Shown: one piece after another, positions 24,194 to 37,700 of the stretch
How positions within the stretch are numbered: the first letter of the stretch is position 1
Layout: the number at the start of each line of letters is the position of its first letter
Assembly: GCA_964057225.1 (NCBI GenBank)
Contig: OZ059897.1
Span: 1,054,001-1,118,000, forward strand
DNA: 64,000 nt
Source: Auanema rhodensis
Taxonomy: Eukaryota > Nematoda > Chromadorea > Rhabditida > Rhabditidae
Direction of reading: 5' to 3'
Made by a program: the position numbers and the translations under genes
Notes under the pieces: generated by a model
The model's input: the letters and a program-made list of their open reading frames with translations, nothing else
What the model was told of the DNA's origin: nothing
The model's database searches: none

Positions 24194-25597
24194 TCACCCT
24201 GAAGAATTAATTTTTTTGTTGAATAACATTGTCCATCGTCTTCGCCTTGAAAAAAAGAATCTAAAAACATCTAGTTTTTGTAAAATTATCTTGAAATTTC
24301 TCGGGAAAATTTTTGTCAAAATGTTTTTGGAAGCAATGTTGAGTGTACATGGAAACTCAACATACACTAATGCATCATTTTTCAAACAATCATAAATAAT
24401 TTTTGTATTGAGCGTTTATCCATGTAGTATAGTGCCTTCGATGCGGATTTCTAAGCTGCGTCGATCTGTGTTATCAGATTTGCGCTAGCTTAAAAATGCA
24501 CCGAGATATCAACTGATATAAGTTCACACTTATATCCTCGATTTTAACCCTGAAGAATTAATTTTTTCGTTGAAAAACATTGTCCATGGTCTTCGCCTTA
24601 AAAAAAGGAAATTAGAAACATTTACTTTCTGTAAAATTATCTTGAAATTTTTCGGGATAATTTTTGTCAAAATGTTTTTGGAAGCAATGTTGAGTGTACA
24701 TGGAAACTCAACATACACTAATGCATCATTTTTCAAACAATCATAAATAATTTTTGTATTGAGCGTTTCTTAATGTATTATAGTGCATTCGATGCGGATT
24801 TCTAAGCTGCGTCGATCTGTGTTATTAGATTTGCGCTAGCTTAAAAATGCACCGAGATATCAACTGATATAAGTTCACACTTATATCCTCGATTTTCACC
24901 CTGAAGAATTAATTTTTTCGTTAAATAACATTGTCCATCGTCTTCGCCTTGAAAAAAGAAATCTAAAAACATCTACTTTTCGTAAAAGTATCTTGAAATT
25001 TTTTGGGGAAATTTTTGTCAAAATGTTTTTGGAAGCAATGTTGAGTGTACATGGAAACTCAACATACACTAATGCAACATTTTTCAAACGATCATAACTA
25101 ATTTTTGTATTAAGCGTTTCTCAATGTTGTATAGTGCATTCGATGCGGATTTTTAAGCTGCGTCGATCTGTGTTATCAGATTTGCGCTAGCTTAAAAATG
25201 CACCGAGATATCAACTGATATAAGTTCACACTTATATCCTCGATTTTCACCCTGAAGAATTAATTTTTTCGTTAAATAACATTGTCCATCGTCTTCGCCT
25301 TGAAAAAAGAAATCTAAAAACATCTACTTTTCGTAAAAGTATCTTGAAATTTTTTGGGGAAATTTTTGTCAAAATGTTTTTTGAAGCAATGTTGAGTGTA
25401 CATGGAAACTCAACATACACTAATGCAACATTTTTCAAACGATCATAACTAATTTTTGTATTAAGCGTTTCTCAATGTTGTATAGTGCATTCGATGCGGA
25501 TTTTTAAGCTGCGTCGATCTGTGTTATCAGATTTGCGCTAGCTTAAAAATGCACCCAGATATCAACTGATATAAATTCACACTTATATCCTCGATTT
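24194..25597 (+). repeat. 4-monomer HOR, copy 2 (1404 bp)
   Basis: The monomers at 24194, 24545, 24896 and 25247 repeat the preceding unit with only scattered differences (TTTCTCGGG in 24194; GTTTTTTGAAGC in 25247). The GATTTTAACCCTG marker before the P2 monomer and the AATGCAACATT marker are shared, showing duplication of the whole unit. Confidence 0.85.
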
Positions 25598-26299
25598 TCA
25601 CTCTGAAGAATTAATTTTTTCGTTGAATAACATTGTCCATCGTCTTCGCCTTAAAAAAAAGAATCTAAAAACATCTACTTTTTGTAAAAGTATCTTGAAA
25701 TTTTTTGGGGAAATTTTTGTCAAAATGTTTTTGGAAGCAATGTTGAGTGTACATGGAAACTCAACATACACTAATGCATCATTTTTTAAACAATCATAAA
25801 TAATTTTTGTATTGAGCGTTTTTCAATGTAGTATAATGCATTCGATGCGGATTTTTAAGCTGCGTCGATCTGTGTTATCAGATTTGCGCTAGCTTAAAAA
25901 TGCACCCAGATATCAACTGATATAAATTCACACTTATATCCTCGATTTTCACTCTGAAGAATTAATTTTTTCGTTGAATAACATTGTCCATCGTCTTCGC
26001 CTTGAAAAAAGAAATCTAAAAACATCTACTTTTTGTAAAAGTATCTTGAAATTTTTTGGGGAAATTTTTGTCAAAATGTTTTTGGAAGCAATGTTGAGTG
26101 TACATGGAAACTCAACATACACTAATGCATCATTTTTTAAACAATCATAAATAATTTTTGTATTGAGCGTTTTTCAATGTAGTATAATGCATTCGATGCG
26201 GATTTTTAAGCTGCGTCGATCTGTGTTATCAGATTTGAGTTAGCTTAAAAATGCACCGAGATATCAACTGATATAAGTTCACACTTATATCCTCGATTT
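25598..26299 (+). repeat. Two related monomers with altered core end
   Basis: The monomers at 25598 and 25949 share CACTCTGAAG, AAAAGTATC and ATTTTTTAAACAATC, the last being a change at the edge of the normally invariant core. Both are preceded by the GCACCCAG...ATAAATTC tail. They differ in CTTAAAAAAAAGAATC versus CTTGAAAAAAGAAATC. Confidence 0.75.
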
Positions 26300-28053
26300 T
26301 CACCCTGAAGAATTAATTTTTTCGTTGAAAAACATTGTCCATGGTCTTCGCCTTAAAAAAAGGAAATTAGAAACATTTACTTTTTGTAAAATTATCTTGA
26401 AATTTTTCGGGATAATTTTTGTCAAAATGTTTTTGGAAGCAATGTTGAGTGTACATGGAAACTCAACATACACTAATGCATCATTTTTCAAACAATCATA
26501 AATAATTTTTGTATTGAGCGTTTCTCAATGTTATATAGTGCATTCGATGCGGATTTTTAAGCTGCGTCGATCTGTGTTATTAGATTTGAGTTAGCTTAAA
26601 AATGCACCGAGATATCAACTGATATAAGTTCACACTTATATCCTCGATTTTCACCCTGAAGAATTAATTTTTTCGTTGAATAAAATTGTCCATCGTCTTC
26701 GCCTTGAGAAAAGGAATCTAAGAACATCTAGTTTTTGTAAAATTATCTTGAAATTTTTCGGGAAAATTTTTGTCAAAATGTTTTTGGAAGCAATGTTGAG
26801 TGTACATGGAAACTCAACATACACTAATGCATCTTTTTTCAAACAATCATAAATACTTTTGTATTGAGCGTTTCTTAATGTATTATAGTGCATTCGATGC
26901 GGATTTTTAAGCTGCTTCGATCTGTGTTATCAGATTTGCGCTAGCTTAGAAATGCACCGAGATATCAACTGATATAAGTTCACACTTATATCCTCGATTT
27001 TCACCCTGAAGAATTAATTTTTTCGTTGAATAAAATTGTCCATCGTCTTCGCCTTGAGAAAAGGAATCTAAGAACATCTAGTTTTTGTAAAATTATCTTG
27101 AAATTTTTCGGGAAAATTTTTGTCAAAATGTTTTTGGAAGCAATGTTGAGTGTACATGGAAACTCAACATACACTAATGCATCATTTTTCAAACAATCAT
27201 AAATAATTTTTGTATTGAGCGTTTCTCAATGTGGTATAGTGCATTCGGAACAAATGTTTAAGCTGCGTCGATCTGTGTTATCAGATTTGCGCTAGCTTAA
27301 AAATGCACCGAGATATCAATTGAAATAAGTTCACACTTATATCCTCGATTTTCACCCTGAAGAATTAATTTTTTCGTTGAATAACATTGTCCATCGTCTT
27401 CGCCTTAAAAAAAAGAATCTAAAAACATCTAGTTTTTGTAAAATTATCTTGAAATTTTTCGGGAAAATTTTTGTCAAAATGTTTTTGGAAGCAATGTTGA
27501 GTGTACATGGAAACTCAACATACACTAATGCATCATTTTTCAAACAATCATAAATAATTTTTGTATTGAGCGTTTATCCATGTAGTATAGTGCATTCGAT
27601 GCGGATTTTTAAGCTGCGTCGATCTGTGTTATCAGATTTGAGTTAGCTTAAAAATGCACCGAGATATCAACTGATATAAGTTCACACTTATATCCTCGAT
27701 TTTCACCCTGAAGAATTAATTTTGTCGTTGAATAACATTGTCCATCGTCTTCGCCTTGAAAAAAAGAATCTAAAAACATCTAGTTTTTGTAAAATTATCT
27801 TGAAATTTTTCGGGAAAATTTTTGTCAAAATGTTTTTGGAAGCAATGTTGAGTGTACATGGAAACTCAACATACACTAATGCATCATTTTTCAAACAATC
27901 ATAAATAATTTTTGTATTGAGCGTTTTTCAATGTAGTATAATGCATTCGATGCGGATTTTTAAGTTGCGTCGATCTGTGTTATCAGATTTGAGTTAGCTT
28001 AAAAATGCACCGAGATATCAACTGATATAAGTTCACACTTATATCCTCGATTT
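26300..28053 (+). repeat. Five-monomer mixed block with first length change
   Basis: The block holds P2 (26300), then 26651, 27001, 27352 and 27703. 26651 is 350 bp: AATACTTTTG replaces AATAATTTTTG. That deletion joins the antisense frame to an upstream ATG and gives an 80-codon frame (26893 down to 26651), the longest ATG-initiated antisense frame I see. It is an accident of the indel, not a gene. 27703 carries the private TTTTGTCGTTG. Confidence 0.75.
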
Positions 28054-30509
28054 TAACCCTGAAGAATTAATTTTTTCGTTGAAAAACATTGTCCATGGTC
28101 TTCGCCTTAAAAAAAGGAAATTAGAAACATTTACTTTCTGTAAAATTATCTTGAAATTTTTCGGGATAATTTTTGTCAAAATGTTTTTGGAAGCAATGTT
28201 GAGTGTACATGGAAACTCAACATACACTAATGCATCATTTTTCAAACAATCATAAATAATTTTTGTATTGAGCGTTTCTTAATGTATTATAGTGCATTCG
28301 ATGCGGATTTCTAAGCTGCGTCGATCTGTGTTATTAGATTTGCGCTAGCTTAAAAATGCACCGAGATATCAACTGATATAAGTTCACACTTATATCCTCG
28401 ATTTTCACCCTGAAGAATTAATTTTTTCGTCGAATAAAATTGTCCATCGTCTTCGCAATAAGAAAAGAAATCTAAGAATATCTAGTTTTTGTAAAATTAT
28501 CTTGAAATTTTTCGGGATAATTTTTGTCAAAATGTTTTTGGAAGCAATGTTGAGTGTACATGGAAACTCAACATACACTAATGCATCATTTTTCAAACAA
28601 TCATAAATAATTTTTGTATTGAGCGTTTCTCAATGTAGTATAGTGCATTCGATGCGGATTTTCAAGCTGCGTCGATCTGTGTTATCAGATTTGCGCCAGC
28701 TTAAAAATGCACCCAGATATCAACTGATATAAATTCACACTTATATCCTCGATTTTCACCCTGAAGAATTAATTTTTTCGTTGAATAACATTGTCCATCG
28801 TCTTCGCCTTAAGAAAAGGAATCTAAAACATATACTTTTCGTGAAATTATCTTGAAATTTTTCGGGAAAATTTTTGTCAAAATGTTTTTGGAAGCAATGT
28901 TGAGTGTACATGGAAACTCAACATACACTAATGCATCATTTTTCAAACAATCATAAATAATTTTTGTATTGAGCGTTTCTCAATGTGGTATAGTGCATTC
29001 GAAACAAATGTTTAAGCTGCGTCGATCTGTGTTATCAGATTTGCGCTAGCTTAAAAATGCACCGAGATATCAATTGAAATAAGTTCACACTTATATTCTC
29101 GATTTTCACCATGAAGAATTAATTTTTTCGTTGAATAACATTGTCCATCGTCTTCGCCTTAAGAAAAGGAATCTAAAAACATATACTTTTCGTGAAATTA
29201 TCTTGAAATTTTTTGGGGAAATTTTTGTCAAAATGTTTTTGGAAGCAATGTTGAGTGTACATGGAAACTCAACATACACTAATGCATCATTTTTCAAACG
29301 ATCATAACTAATTTTTGTATTGAGCGTTTCTTAATGTTGTATAGTGCATTCGATGCGGATTTTTAAGCTGCGTCGATCTGTCTTATCCGATTTGCGCTAG
29401 CTTAAAAATGCACCGAGATATCAACTGATATAAGTTCACACTTATATCCTCGATTTTCACCCTGAAGAATTAATTTTTTCGTTAAATAACATTGTCCATC
29501 GTCTTTGCCTTGAAAAAAGAAATCTAAAAACATCTACTTTTCGTAAAATTATCTTGAAATTTTTCAGGAAAATTTTTGTCAAAATGTTTTTGGAAGCAAT
29601 GTTGAGTGTACATGGAAACTCAACATACACTAATGCATCATTTTTCAAACGATCATAACTAATTTTTGTATTGAGCGTTTCTTAATGTTGTATAGTGCAT
29701 TCGATGCGGATTTTTAAGCTGCGTCGATCTGTCTTATCCGATTTGCGCTAGCTTAAAAATGCACCGAGATATCAACTGATATAAGTTCACACTTATATCC
29801 TCGATTTTCACCCTGAAGAATTAATTTTTTCGTTGAATAACATTGTCCATCGTCTTTGCCTTGAAAAAAGGAATCTAAAAACATCTACTTTTTGCTAAAT
29901 TATTTTGAAATTTTTCGAAAAAATTTTTGTCAAAATGTTTTTTAAGCAATGTTGAGTGTACATGGAAACTCAACATACACTAATGCATCATTTTTCAAAC
30001 AATCATAAATAATTTTTGTATTGAGCGTTTTTCAATGTAGTATAATGCATTCGATGCGGATTTTTAAGCTGCGTCGATCTGTGTTATCAGATTTGAGTTA
30101 GCTTAAAAATGCACCGAGATATCAACTGATATAAGTTCACACTTATATCCTCGATTTTCACCCTGAAGAATTAATTTTTTCGTTGAAAAACATTGTCCAT
30201 GGTCTTTGCCTTGAAAAAAAGGAAATTAGAAACATTTACTTTCTGTAAAATTATCTTGAAATTTTTCGGGATAATTTTTGTCAAAATGTTTTTGGAAGCA
30301 ATGTTGAGTGTACATGGAAACTCAACATACACTAATGCATCATTTTTCAAACAATCATAAATAATTTTTGTATTGAGCGTTTTTCAATGTAGTATAATGC
30401 ATTCGATGCGGATTTTTAAGCTGCGTCGATCTGTGTTATCAGATTTGAGTTAGCTTAAAAATGCACCGAGATATCAACTGATATAAGTTCACACTTATAT
30501 CCTCGATTT
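28054..30509 (+). repeat. Seven-monomer duplicated segment, copy 1
   Basis: The monomers at 28054 (P2 with GATTTTAACCC), 28405 (CGCAATAAGAAAAG), 28756 (350 bp, AATCTAAAACAT), 29106, 29457, 29808 (350 bp, GTTTTTTAAGC) and 30158 (352 bp, CTTGAAAAAAAGGAAATT) recur in the same order from 31563. The three shared private indels make common descent certain. Offset is 3509 bp at the start and 4210 bp at the end, because copy 2 contains an extra two-monomer insertion. Confidence 0.85.
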
Positions 30510-31562
30510 TCACCCTGAAGAATTAATTTTTTCGTTGAATAAAATTGTCCATCGTCTTCGCCTTGAGAAAAGGAATCTAAGAACATCTAGTTTTTGTAAA
30601 ATTATCTTGAAATTTTTCGGGAAAATTTTTGTCAAAATGTTTTTGGAAGCAATGTTGAGTGTACATGGAAACTCAACATACACTAATGCATCATTTTTCA
30701 AACAATCATAAATAATTTTTGTATTGAGCGTTTCTCAATGTGGTATAGTGCATTCGGAACAAATGTTTAAGCTGCGTCGATCTGTGTTATCAGATTTGCG
30801 CTAGCTTAAAAATGCACCGAGATATCAATTGAAATAAGTTCACACTTATATCCTCGATTTTCACCCTGAAGAATTAATTTTTTCGTTGAATAACATTGTC
30901 CATCGTCTTCGCCTTAAAAAAAAGAATCTAAAAACATCTAGTTTTTGTAAAATTATCTTGAAATTTTTCGGGATAATTTTTGTCAAAATGTTTTTGGAAG
31001 CAATGTTGAGTGTACATGGAAACTCAACATACACTAATGCATCATTTTTCAAACAATCATAGATAATTTTTGTATTGAGCGTTTCTTAATGTATTATAGT
31101 GCATTCGATGCGGATTTTTAAGCTGCGTCGATCTGTGTTATCAGATTTGAGTTAGCTTAAAAATGCACCGAGATATCAACTGATATAAGTTCACACTTAT
31201 ATCCTCCATTTTCACCCTGAAGAATTAATTTTTTCGTCGAATAAAATTGTCCATCGTCTTCGCAATAAGAAAAGGAAATTAGAAACATTTACTTTCTGTA
31301 AAATTATCTTGAAATTTTTCGGGATAATTTTTGTCAAAATGTTTTTGGAAGCAATGTTGAGTGTACATGGAAACTCAACATACACTAATGCATCATTTTT
31401 CAAACAATCATAAATAATTTTTGTATTGAGCGTTTTTCAATGTAGTATAATGCATTCGATGCGGATTTTTAAGTTGCGTCGATCTGTGTTATCAGATTTG
31501 AGTTAGCTTAAAAATGCACCGAGATATCAACTGATATAAGTTCACACTTATATCCTCGATTT
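30510..31562 (+). repeat. Three-monomer spacer with hybrid units
   Basis: The block holds monomers 30510, 30861 and 31212. 30861 is ordinary on the left but switches to the P2-type GGGATAATTTTTG before the core. 31212 starts as the CGTCGAATAAAATTG / CGCAATAAGAAAAGG type and changes to P2 (AAATTAGAAACATTTAC) within the left segment. 30861 also has a private CATAGATAA. Confidence 0.75.
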
Positions 31563-34500
31563 TAACCCTGAAGAATTAATTTTTTCGTTGAAAAACATTG
31601 TCCATGGTCTTCGCCTTAAAAAAAGGAAATTAGAAACATTTACTTTCTGTAAAATTATCTTGAAATTTTTCGGGATAATTTTTGTCAAAATGTTTTTGGA
31701 AGCAATGTTGAGTGTACATGGAAACTCAACATACACTAATGCATCATTTTTCAAACAATCATAAATAATTTTTGTATTGAGCGTTTCTTAATGTATTATA
31801 GTGCATTCGATGCGGATTTCTAAGCTGCGTCGCTCTGTGTTATTAGATTTGCGCTAGCTTAAAAATGCACCGAGATATCAACTGATATAAGTTCACACTT
31901 ATATCCTCCATTTTCACCCTGAAGAATTAATTTTTTCGTCGAATAAAATTGTCCATCGTCTTCGCAATAAGAAAAGGAATCTAAGAATATCTAGTTTTTG
32001 TAAAATTATCTTGAAATTTTTCGGGATAATTTTTGTCAAAATGTTTTTGGAAGCAATGTTGAGTGTACATGGAAACTCAACATACACTAATGCATCATTT
32101 TTCAAACAATCATAAATAATTTTTGTATTGAGCGTTTCTCAATGTAGTATAGTGCATTCGATGCGGATTTTCAAGCTGCGTCGATCTGTGTTATCAGATT
32201 TGCGCCAGCTTAAAAATGCACCCAGATATCAACTGATATAAATTCACACTTATATCCTCGATTTTCACCCTGAAGAATTAATTTTTTCGTTGAATAACAT
32301 TGTCCATCGTCTTCGCCTTAAGAAAAGGAATTTAAAACATATACTTTTCGTGAAATTATCTTGAAATTTTTCGGGAAAATTTTTGTCAAAATGTTTTTGG
32401 AAGCAATGTTGAGTGTACATGGAAACTCAACATACACTAATGCATCATTTTTCAAACAATCATAAATAATTTTTGTATTGAGCGTTTCTCAATGTGGTAT
32501 AGTGCATTCGAAACAAATGTTTAAGCTGCGTCGATCTGTGTTATCAGATTTGCGCTAGCTTAAAAATGCACCGAGATATCAATTGAAATAAGTTCACACT
32601 TATATTCTCGATTTTCACCCTGAAGAATTAATTTTTTCGTTGAATAACATTGTCCATCGTCTTCGCCTTAAGAAAAGGAATCTAAAAACATATACTTTTC
32701 GTGAAATTATCTTGAAATTTTTTGGGGAAATTTTTGTCAAAATGTTTTTGGAAGCAATGTTGAGTGTACATGGAAACTCAACATACACTAATGCATCATT
32801 TTTCAAACGATCATAACTAATTTTTGTATTGAGCGTTTCTTAATGTTGTATAGTGCATTCGATGCGGATTTTTAAGCTGCGTCGATCTGTGTTATCAGAT
32901 TTGCGCCAGCTTAAAAATGCACCCAGATATCAACTGATATAAATTCACACTTATATCCTCGATTTTCACCCTGAAGAATTAATTTTTTCGTTGAATAACA
33001 TTGTCCATCGTCTTCGCCTTAAGAAAAGGAATCTAAAACATATACTTTTCGTGAAATTATCTTGAAATTTTTCGGGAAAATTTTTGTCAAAATGTTTTTG
33101 GAAGCAATGTTGAGTGTACATGGAAACTCAACATACACTAATGCATCATTTTTCAAACAATCATAAATAATTTTTGTATTGAGCGTTTCTCAATGTGGTA
33201 TAGTGCATTCGAAACAAATGTTTAAGCTGCGTCGATCTGTGTTATCAGATTTGCGCTAGCTTAAAAATGCACCGAGATATCAATTGAAATAAGTTCACAC
33301 TTATATTCTCGATTTTCACCCTGAAGAATTAATTTTTTCGTTGAATAACATTGTCCATCGTCTTCGCCTTAAGAAAAGGAATCTAAAAACATATACTTTT
33401 CGTGAAATTATCTTGAAATTTTTTGGGGAAATTTTTGTCAAAATGTTTTTGGAAGCAATGTTGAGTGTACATGGAAACTCAACATACACTAATGCATCAT
33501 TTTTCAAACGATCATAACTAATTTTTGTATTGAGCGTTTCTTAATGTTGTATAGTGCATTCGATGCGGATTTTTAAGCTGCGTCGATCTGTCTTATCCGA
33601 TTTGCGCTAGCTTAAAAGTGCACCGAGATATCAACTGATATAAGTTCACACTTATATCCTCGATTTTCACCCTGAAGAATTAATTTTTTCGTTAAATAAC
33701 ATTGTCCATCGTCTTTGCCTTGAAAAAAGAAATCTAAAAACATCTACTTTTCGTAAAATTATCTTGAAATTTTTCAGGAAAATTTTTGTCAAAATGTTTT
33801 TGGAAGCAATGTTGAGTGTACATGGAAACTCAACATACACTAATGCATCATTTTTCAAACGATCATAACTAATTTTTGTATTGAGCGTTTCTTAATGTTG
33901 TATAGTGCATTCGATGCGGATTTTTAAGCTGCGTCGATCTGTCTTATCCGATTTGCGCTAGCTTAAAAATGCACCGAGATATCAACTGATATAAGTTCAC
34001 ACTTATATCCTCGATTTTCACCCTGAAGAATTAATTTTTTCGTTGAATAACATTGTCCATCGTCTTTGCCTTGAAAAAAGGAATCTAAAAACATCTACTT
34101 TTTGCTAAATTATTTTGAAATTTTTCGAAAAAATTTTTGTCAAAATGTTTTTTAAGCAATGTTGAGTGTACATGGAAACTCAACATACACTAATGCATCA
34201 TTTTTCAAACAATCATAAATAATTTTTGTATTGAGCGTTTTTCAATGTAGTATAATGCATTCGATGCGGATTTTTAAGCTGCGTCGATCTGTGTTATCAG
34301 ATTTGAGTTAGCTTAAAAATGCACCGAGATATCAACTGATATAAGTTCACACTTATATCCTCGATTTTCACCCTGAAGAATTAATTTTTTCGTTGAAAAA
34401 CATTGTCCATGGTCTTCGCCTTGAAAAAAAGGAAATTAGAAACATTTACTTTCTGTAAAATTATCTTGAAATTTTTCGGGATAATTTTTGTCAAAATGTT

Positions 34501-34719
34501 TTTGGAAGCAATGTTGAGTGTACATGGAAACTCAACATACACTAATGCATCATTTTTCAAACAATCATAAATAATTTTTGTATTGAGCGTTTTTCAATGT
34601 AGTATAATGCATTCGATGCGGATTTTTAAGCTGCGTCGATCTGTGTTATCAGATTTGAGTTAGCTTAAAAATGCACCGAGATATCAACTGATATAAGTTC
34701 ACACTTATATCCTCGATTT
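31563..34719 (+). repeat. Duplicated segment, copy 2 with internal 2-monomer duplication
   Basis: The order is 31563, 31914, 32265 (350 bp), 32615, 32966 (350 bp), 33316, 33667, 34018 (350 bp), 34368 (352 bp). Compared with copy 1 (28054-30509), the pair 32265-32965 is repeated as 32966-33666 (701 bp). The junction can be placed between 32873 and 32891 in the right half of the monomer at 32615, where the TTTTTAAGC side of one parent joins the TTATCAG...GCGCCAGC...GCACCCAG side of the other. Confidence 0.85.
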
Positions 34720-37700
34720 TCACCCTGAAGAATTAATTTTTTCGTTGAAAAACATTGTCCATGGTCTTCGCCTTAAAAAAAGGAAATTAGAAACATTTAC
34801 TTTCTGTAAAATTATCTTGAAATTTTTCGGGATAATTTTTGTCAAAATGTTTTTGGAAGCAATGTTGAGTGTACATGGAAACTCAACATACACTAATGCA
34901 TCATTTTTCAAACAATCATAAATAATTTTTGTATTGAGCGTTTCTCAATGTAATATAGTGCATTCGATGCGGATTTTTAAGCTGCGTCGATCTGTGTTAT
35001 TAGATTTGAGTTAGCTTAAAAATGCACCGAGATATCAACTGATATAAGTTCACACTTATATTCTCGATTTTCACCCTGAAGAATTAATTTTTTCGTTGAA
35101 TAAAATTGTCCATCGTCTTTGCCTTGAGAAAAGGAATCTAAGAACATCTAGTTTTTGTAAAATTATCTTGAAATTTTTCGGGAAAATTTTTGTCAAAATG
35201 TTTTTGGAAGCAATGTTGAGTGTACATGGAAACTCAACATACACTAATGCATCATTTTTCGAACAATCATAAATAATTTTTGTATTGAGCGTTTCTCAAT
35301 GTGGTATAGTGCATTCGGAACAAATGTTTAAGCTGCGTCGATCTGTGTTATCAGATTTGAGCTAGCTTAAAAATGCACCGAGATATCAATTGAAATAAGT
35401 TCACACTTATATCCTCGATTTTCACCCTGAAGAATTAATTTTTTCGTTGAATAACATTGTCCATCGTCTTCGCCTTAAAAAAAAAATCTAAAAACATCTA
35501 CTTTTTGTAAAATTATCTTGAAATTTTTTGGGGAAATTTTTGTCAAAATGTTTTTGGAAGCAATGTTGAGTGTACATGGAAACTCAACATACACTAATGC
35601 ATCATTTTTCAAACAATCATAAATAATTTTTGTATTGAGCGTTTCTCAATGTAGTATAGTGCATTCGAAACGGATTTTCAAGCTGCGTCGATCTGTGTTA
35701 TCAGATTTGCGCTAGCTTAAAAATGCACCGAGATATCAACTGATATAAGTTCACACTTATATCCTCGATTTTCACCCTGAAGAATTAATTTTTTCGTTGA
35801 ATAATATTGTCCATCGTCTTCGCCTTGAAAAAAGGAATCTAAAAACTTCTACTCTTCGTTAAATTATCTTGAAATGTTTCGGGAAAATTTTTGTCAAAAT
35901 GTTTTTGGAAGCAATGTTGAGTGTACATGGAAACTCAACATACACTAATGCATCATTTTTCAAACAATCATAAATAATTTTTGTATTGAGCGTTTCTCAA
36001 TGTTATATAGTGCATTCGATGCGGATTTTTAAGCTGCGTCGATCTGTGTTATTAGATTTGAGTTAGCTTAAAAATGCACCGAGATATCAACTGATATAAG
36101 TTCACACTTATATCCTCGATTTTCACCCTGAAGAATTACTTTTTTCGTTGAAAAACATTGTCCATGGTCTTCGCCTTAAAAAAAGAAAATTAGAAACATT
36201 TACTTTCTGTAAAATTATCTTGAAATTTTTCGGGATAATTTTTGTCAAAATGTTTTTGGAAGCAATGTTGAGTGTACATGGAAACTCAACATACACTAAT
36301 GCATCATTTTTCAAACGATCATAACTAATTTTTGTATTGAGCGTTTCTTAAAGTATTATAGTGCATTCGATGCGGATTTTTAAGCTGCGTCGATCTGTGT
36401 TTTCAGATTTGCACTAGCTTAAAAATGCACCGAGATATCAACTGATATAAGTTCACACTTATACCCTCGATTTTCACCCTGAAGAATTACTTTTTTCGTT
36501 GAAAAACATTGTCCATGGTCTTCGCCTTAAAAAAAGGAAATTAGAAACATTTACTTTCTGTAAAGTTATCTTGAAATTTTTCGGGATAATTTTTGTCAAA
36601 ATGTTTTTGGAAGCAATGTTGAGTGTACATGGAAACTCAACATACACTAATGCATCATTTTTCAAACAATCATAAATAATTTTTGTATTGAGCGTTTCTT
36701 AATGTATTATAGTGCATTCGATGCGGATTTCTAAGCTGCGTCGATCTGTGTTATTAGATTTGCGCTAGCTTAAAAATGCACCGAGATATCAACTGATATA
36801 AGTTCACACTTATATCCTCGATTTTCACCCTGAAGAATTAATTTTTTCGTTGAATAACATTGTCCATCGTTTTCGCCTTGAAAAAAGGAATCTAAAAACA
36901 TCTACTCTTCGTTAAATTATCTTGAAATTTTTCGGGAAAATTTTTGTCAAAATGTTTTTGGAAGCAATGTTGAGTGTACATGGAAACTCAACATAAACTA
37001 ATGCATCATTTTTCAAACAATCATAAATAATTTTTGTATTGAGCGTTTTTCAATGTAGTATAGTGCATTCGAAACGGATTTTCAAGCTGCGTCGATCTGT
37101 GTTATCAGATTTGCGCTAGCTTAAAAATGCACCGAGATATCAACTGATATAAGTTCACACTTATATCCTCGATTTTCACCCTGAAGAATTAATTTTTTCG
37201 TTGAATAATATTGTCCATCGTCTTCGCCTTGAAAAAAGGAATCTAAAAACTTCTACTTTTCGTTAAATTATCTTGAAATGTTTCGGGAAAATTTTTGTCA
37301 AAATGTTTTTGGAAGCAATGTTGAGTGTACATGGAAACTCAACATACACTAATGCATCATTTTTCAAACAATCATAAATAATTTTTGTATTGAGCGTTTC
37401 TCAATGTTATATAGTGCATTCGATGCGGATTTTTAAGCTGCGTCGATCTGTGTTATTAGATTTGAGTTAGCTTAAAAATGCACCGAGATATCAACTGATA
37501 TAAGTTCACACTTATATCCTCGATTTTCACCCTGAAGAATTAATTTTTTCGTTGAAAAACATTGTCCATGGTCTTCGCCTTAAAAAAAGGAAATTAGAAA
37601 CATTTACTTTCTGTAAAATTATCTTGAAATTTTTCGGGATAATTTTTGTCAAAATGTTTTTGGAAGCAATGTTGAGTGTACATGGAAACTCAACATACAC

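Noticed and set aside
26651-26893. 80-codon ATG-initiated antisense open frame
   Set aside because: It arises from a single-base deletion (AATACTTTTG) in one monomer that fuses the recurring antisense frame to an upstream ATG. There is no conservation of this fusion, and no recognisable domain.
27722-27904. 60-codon plus-strand open frame
   Set aside because: It is created by the private TTTTGTCGTTG change in one monomer, again with a TTG start, and covers the same satellite sequence.
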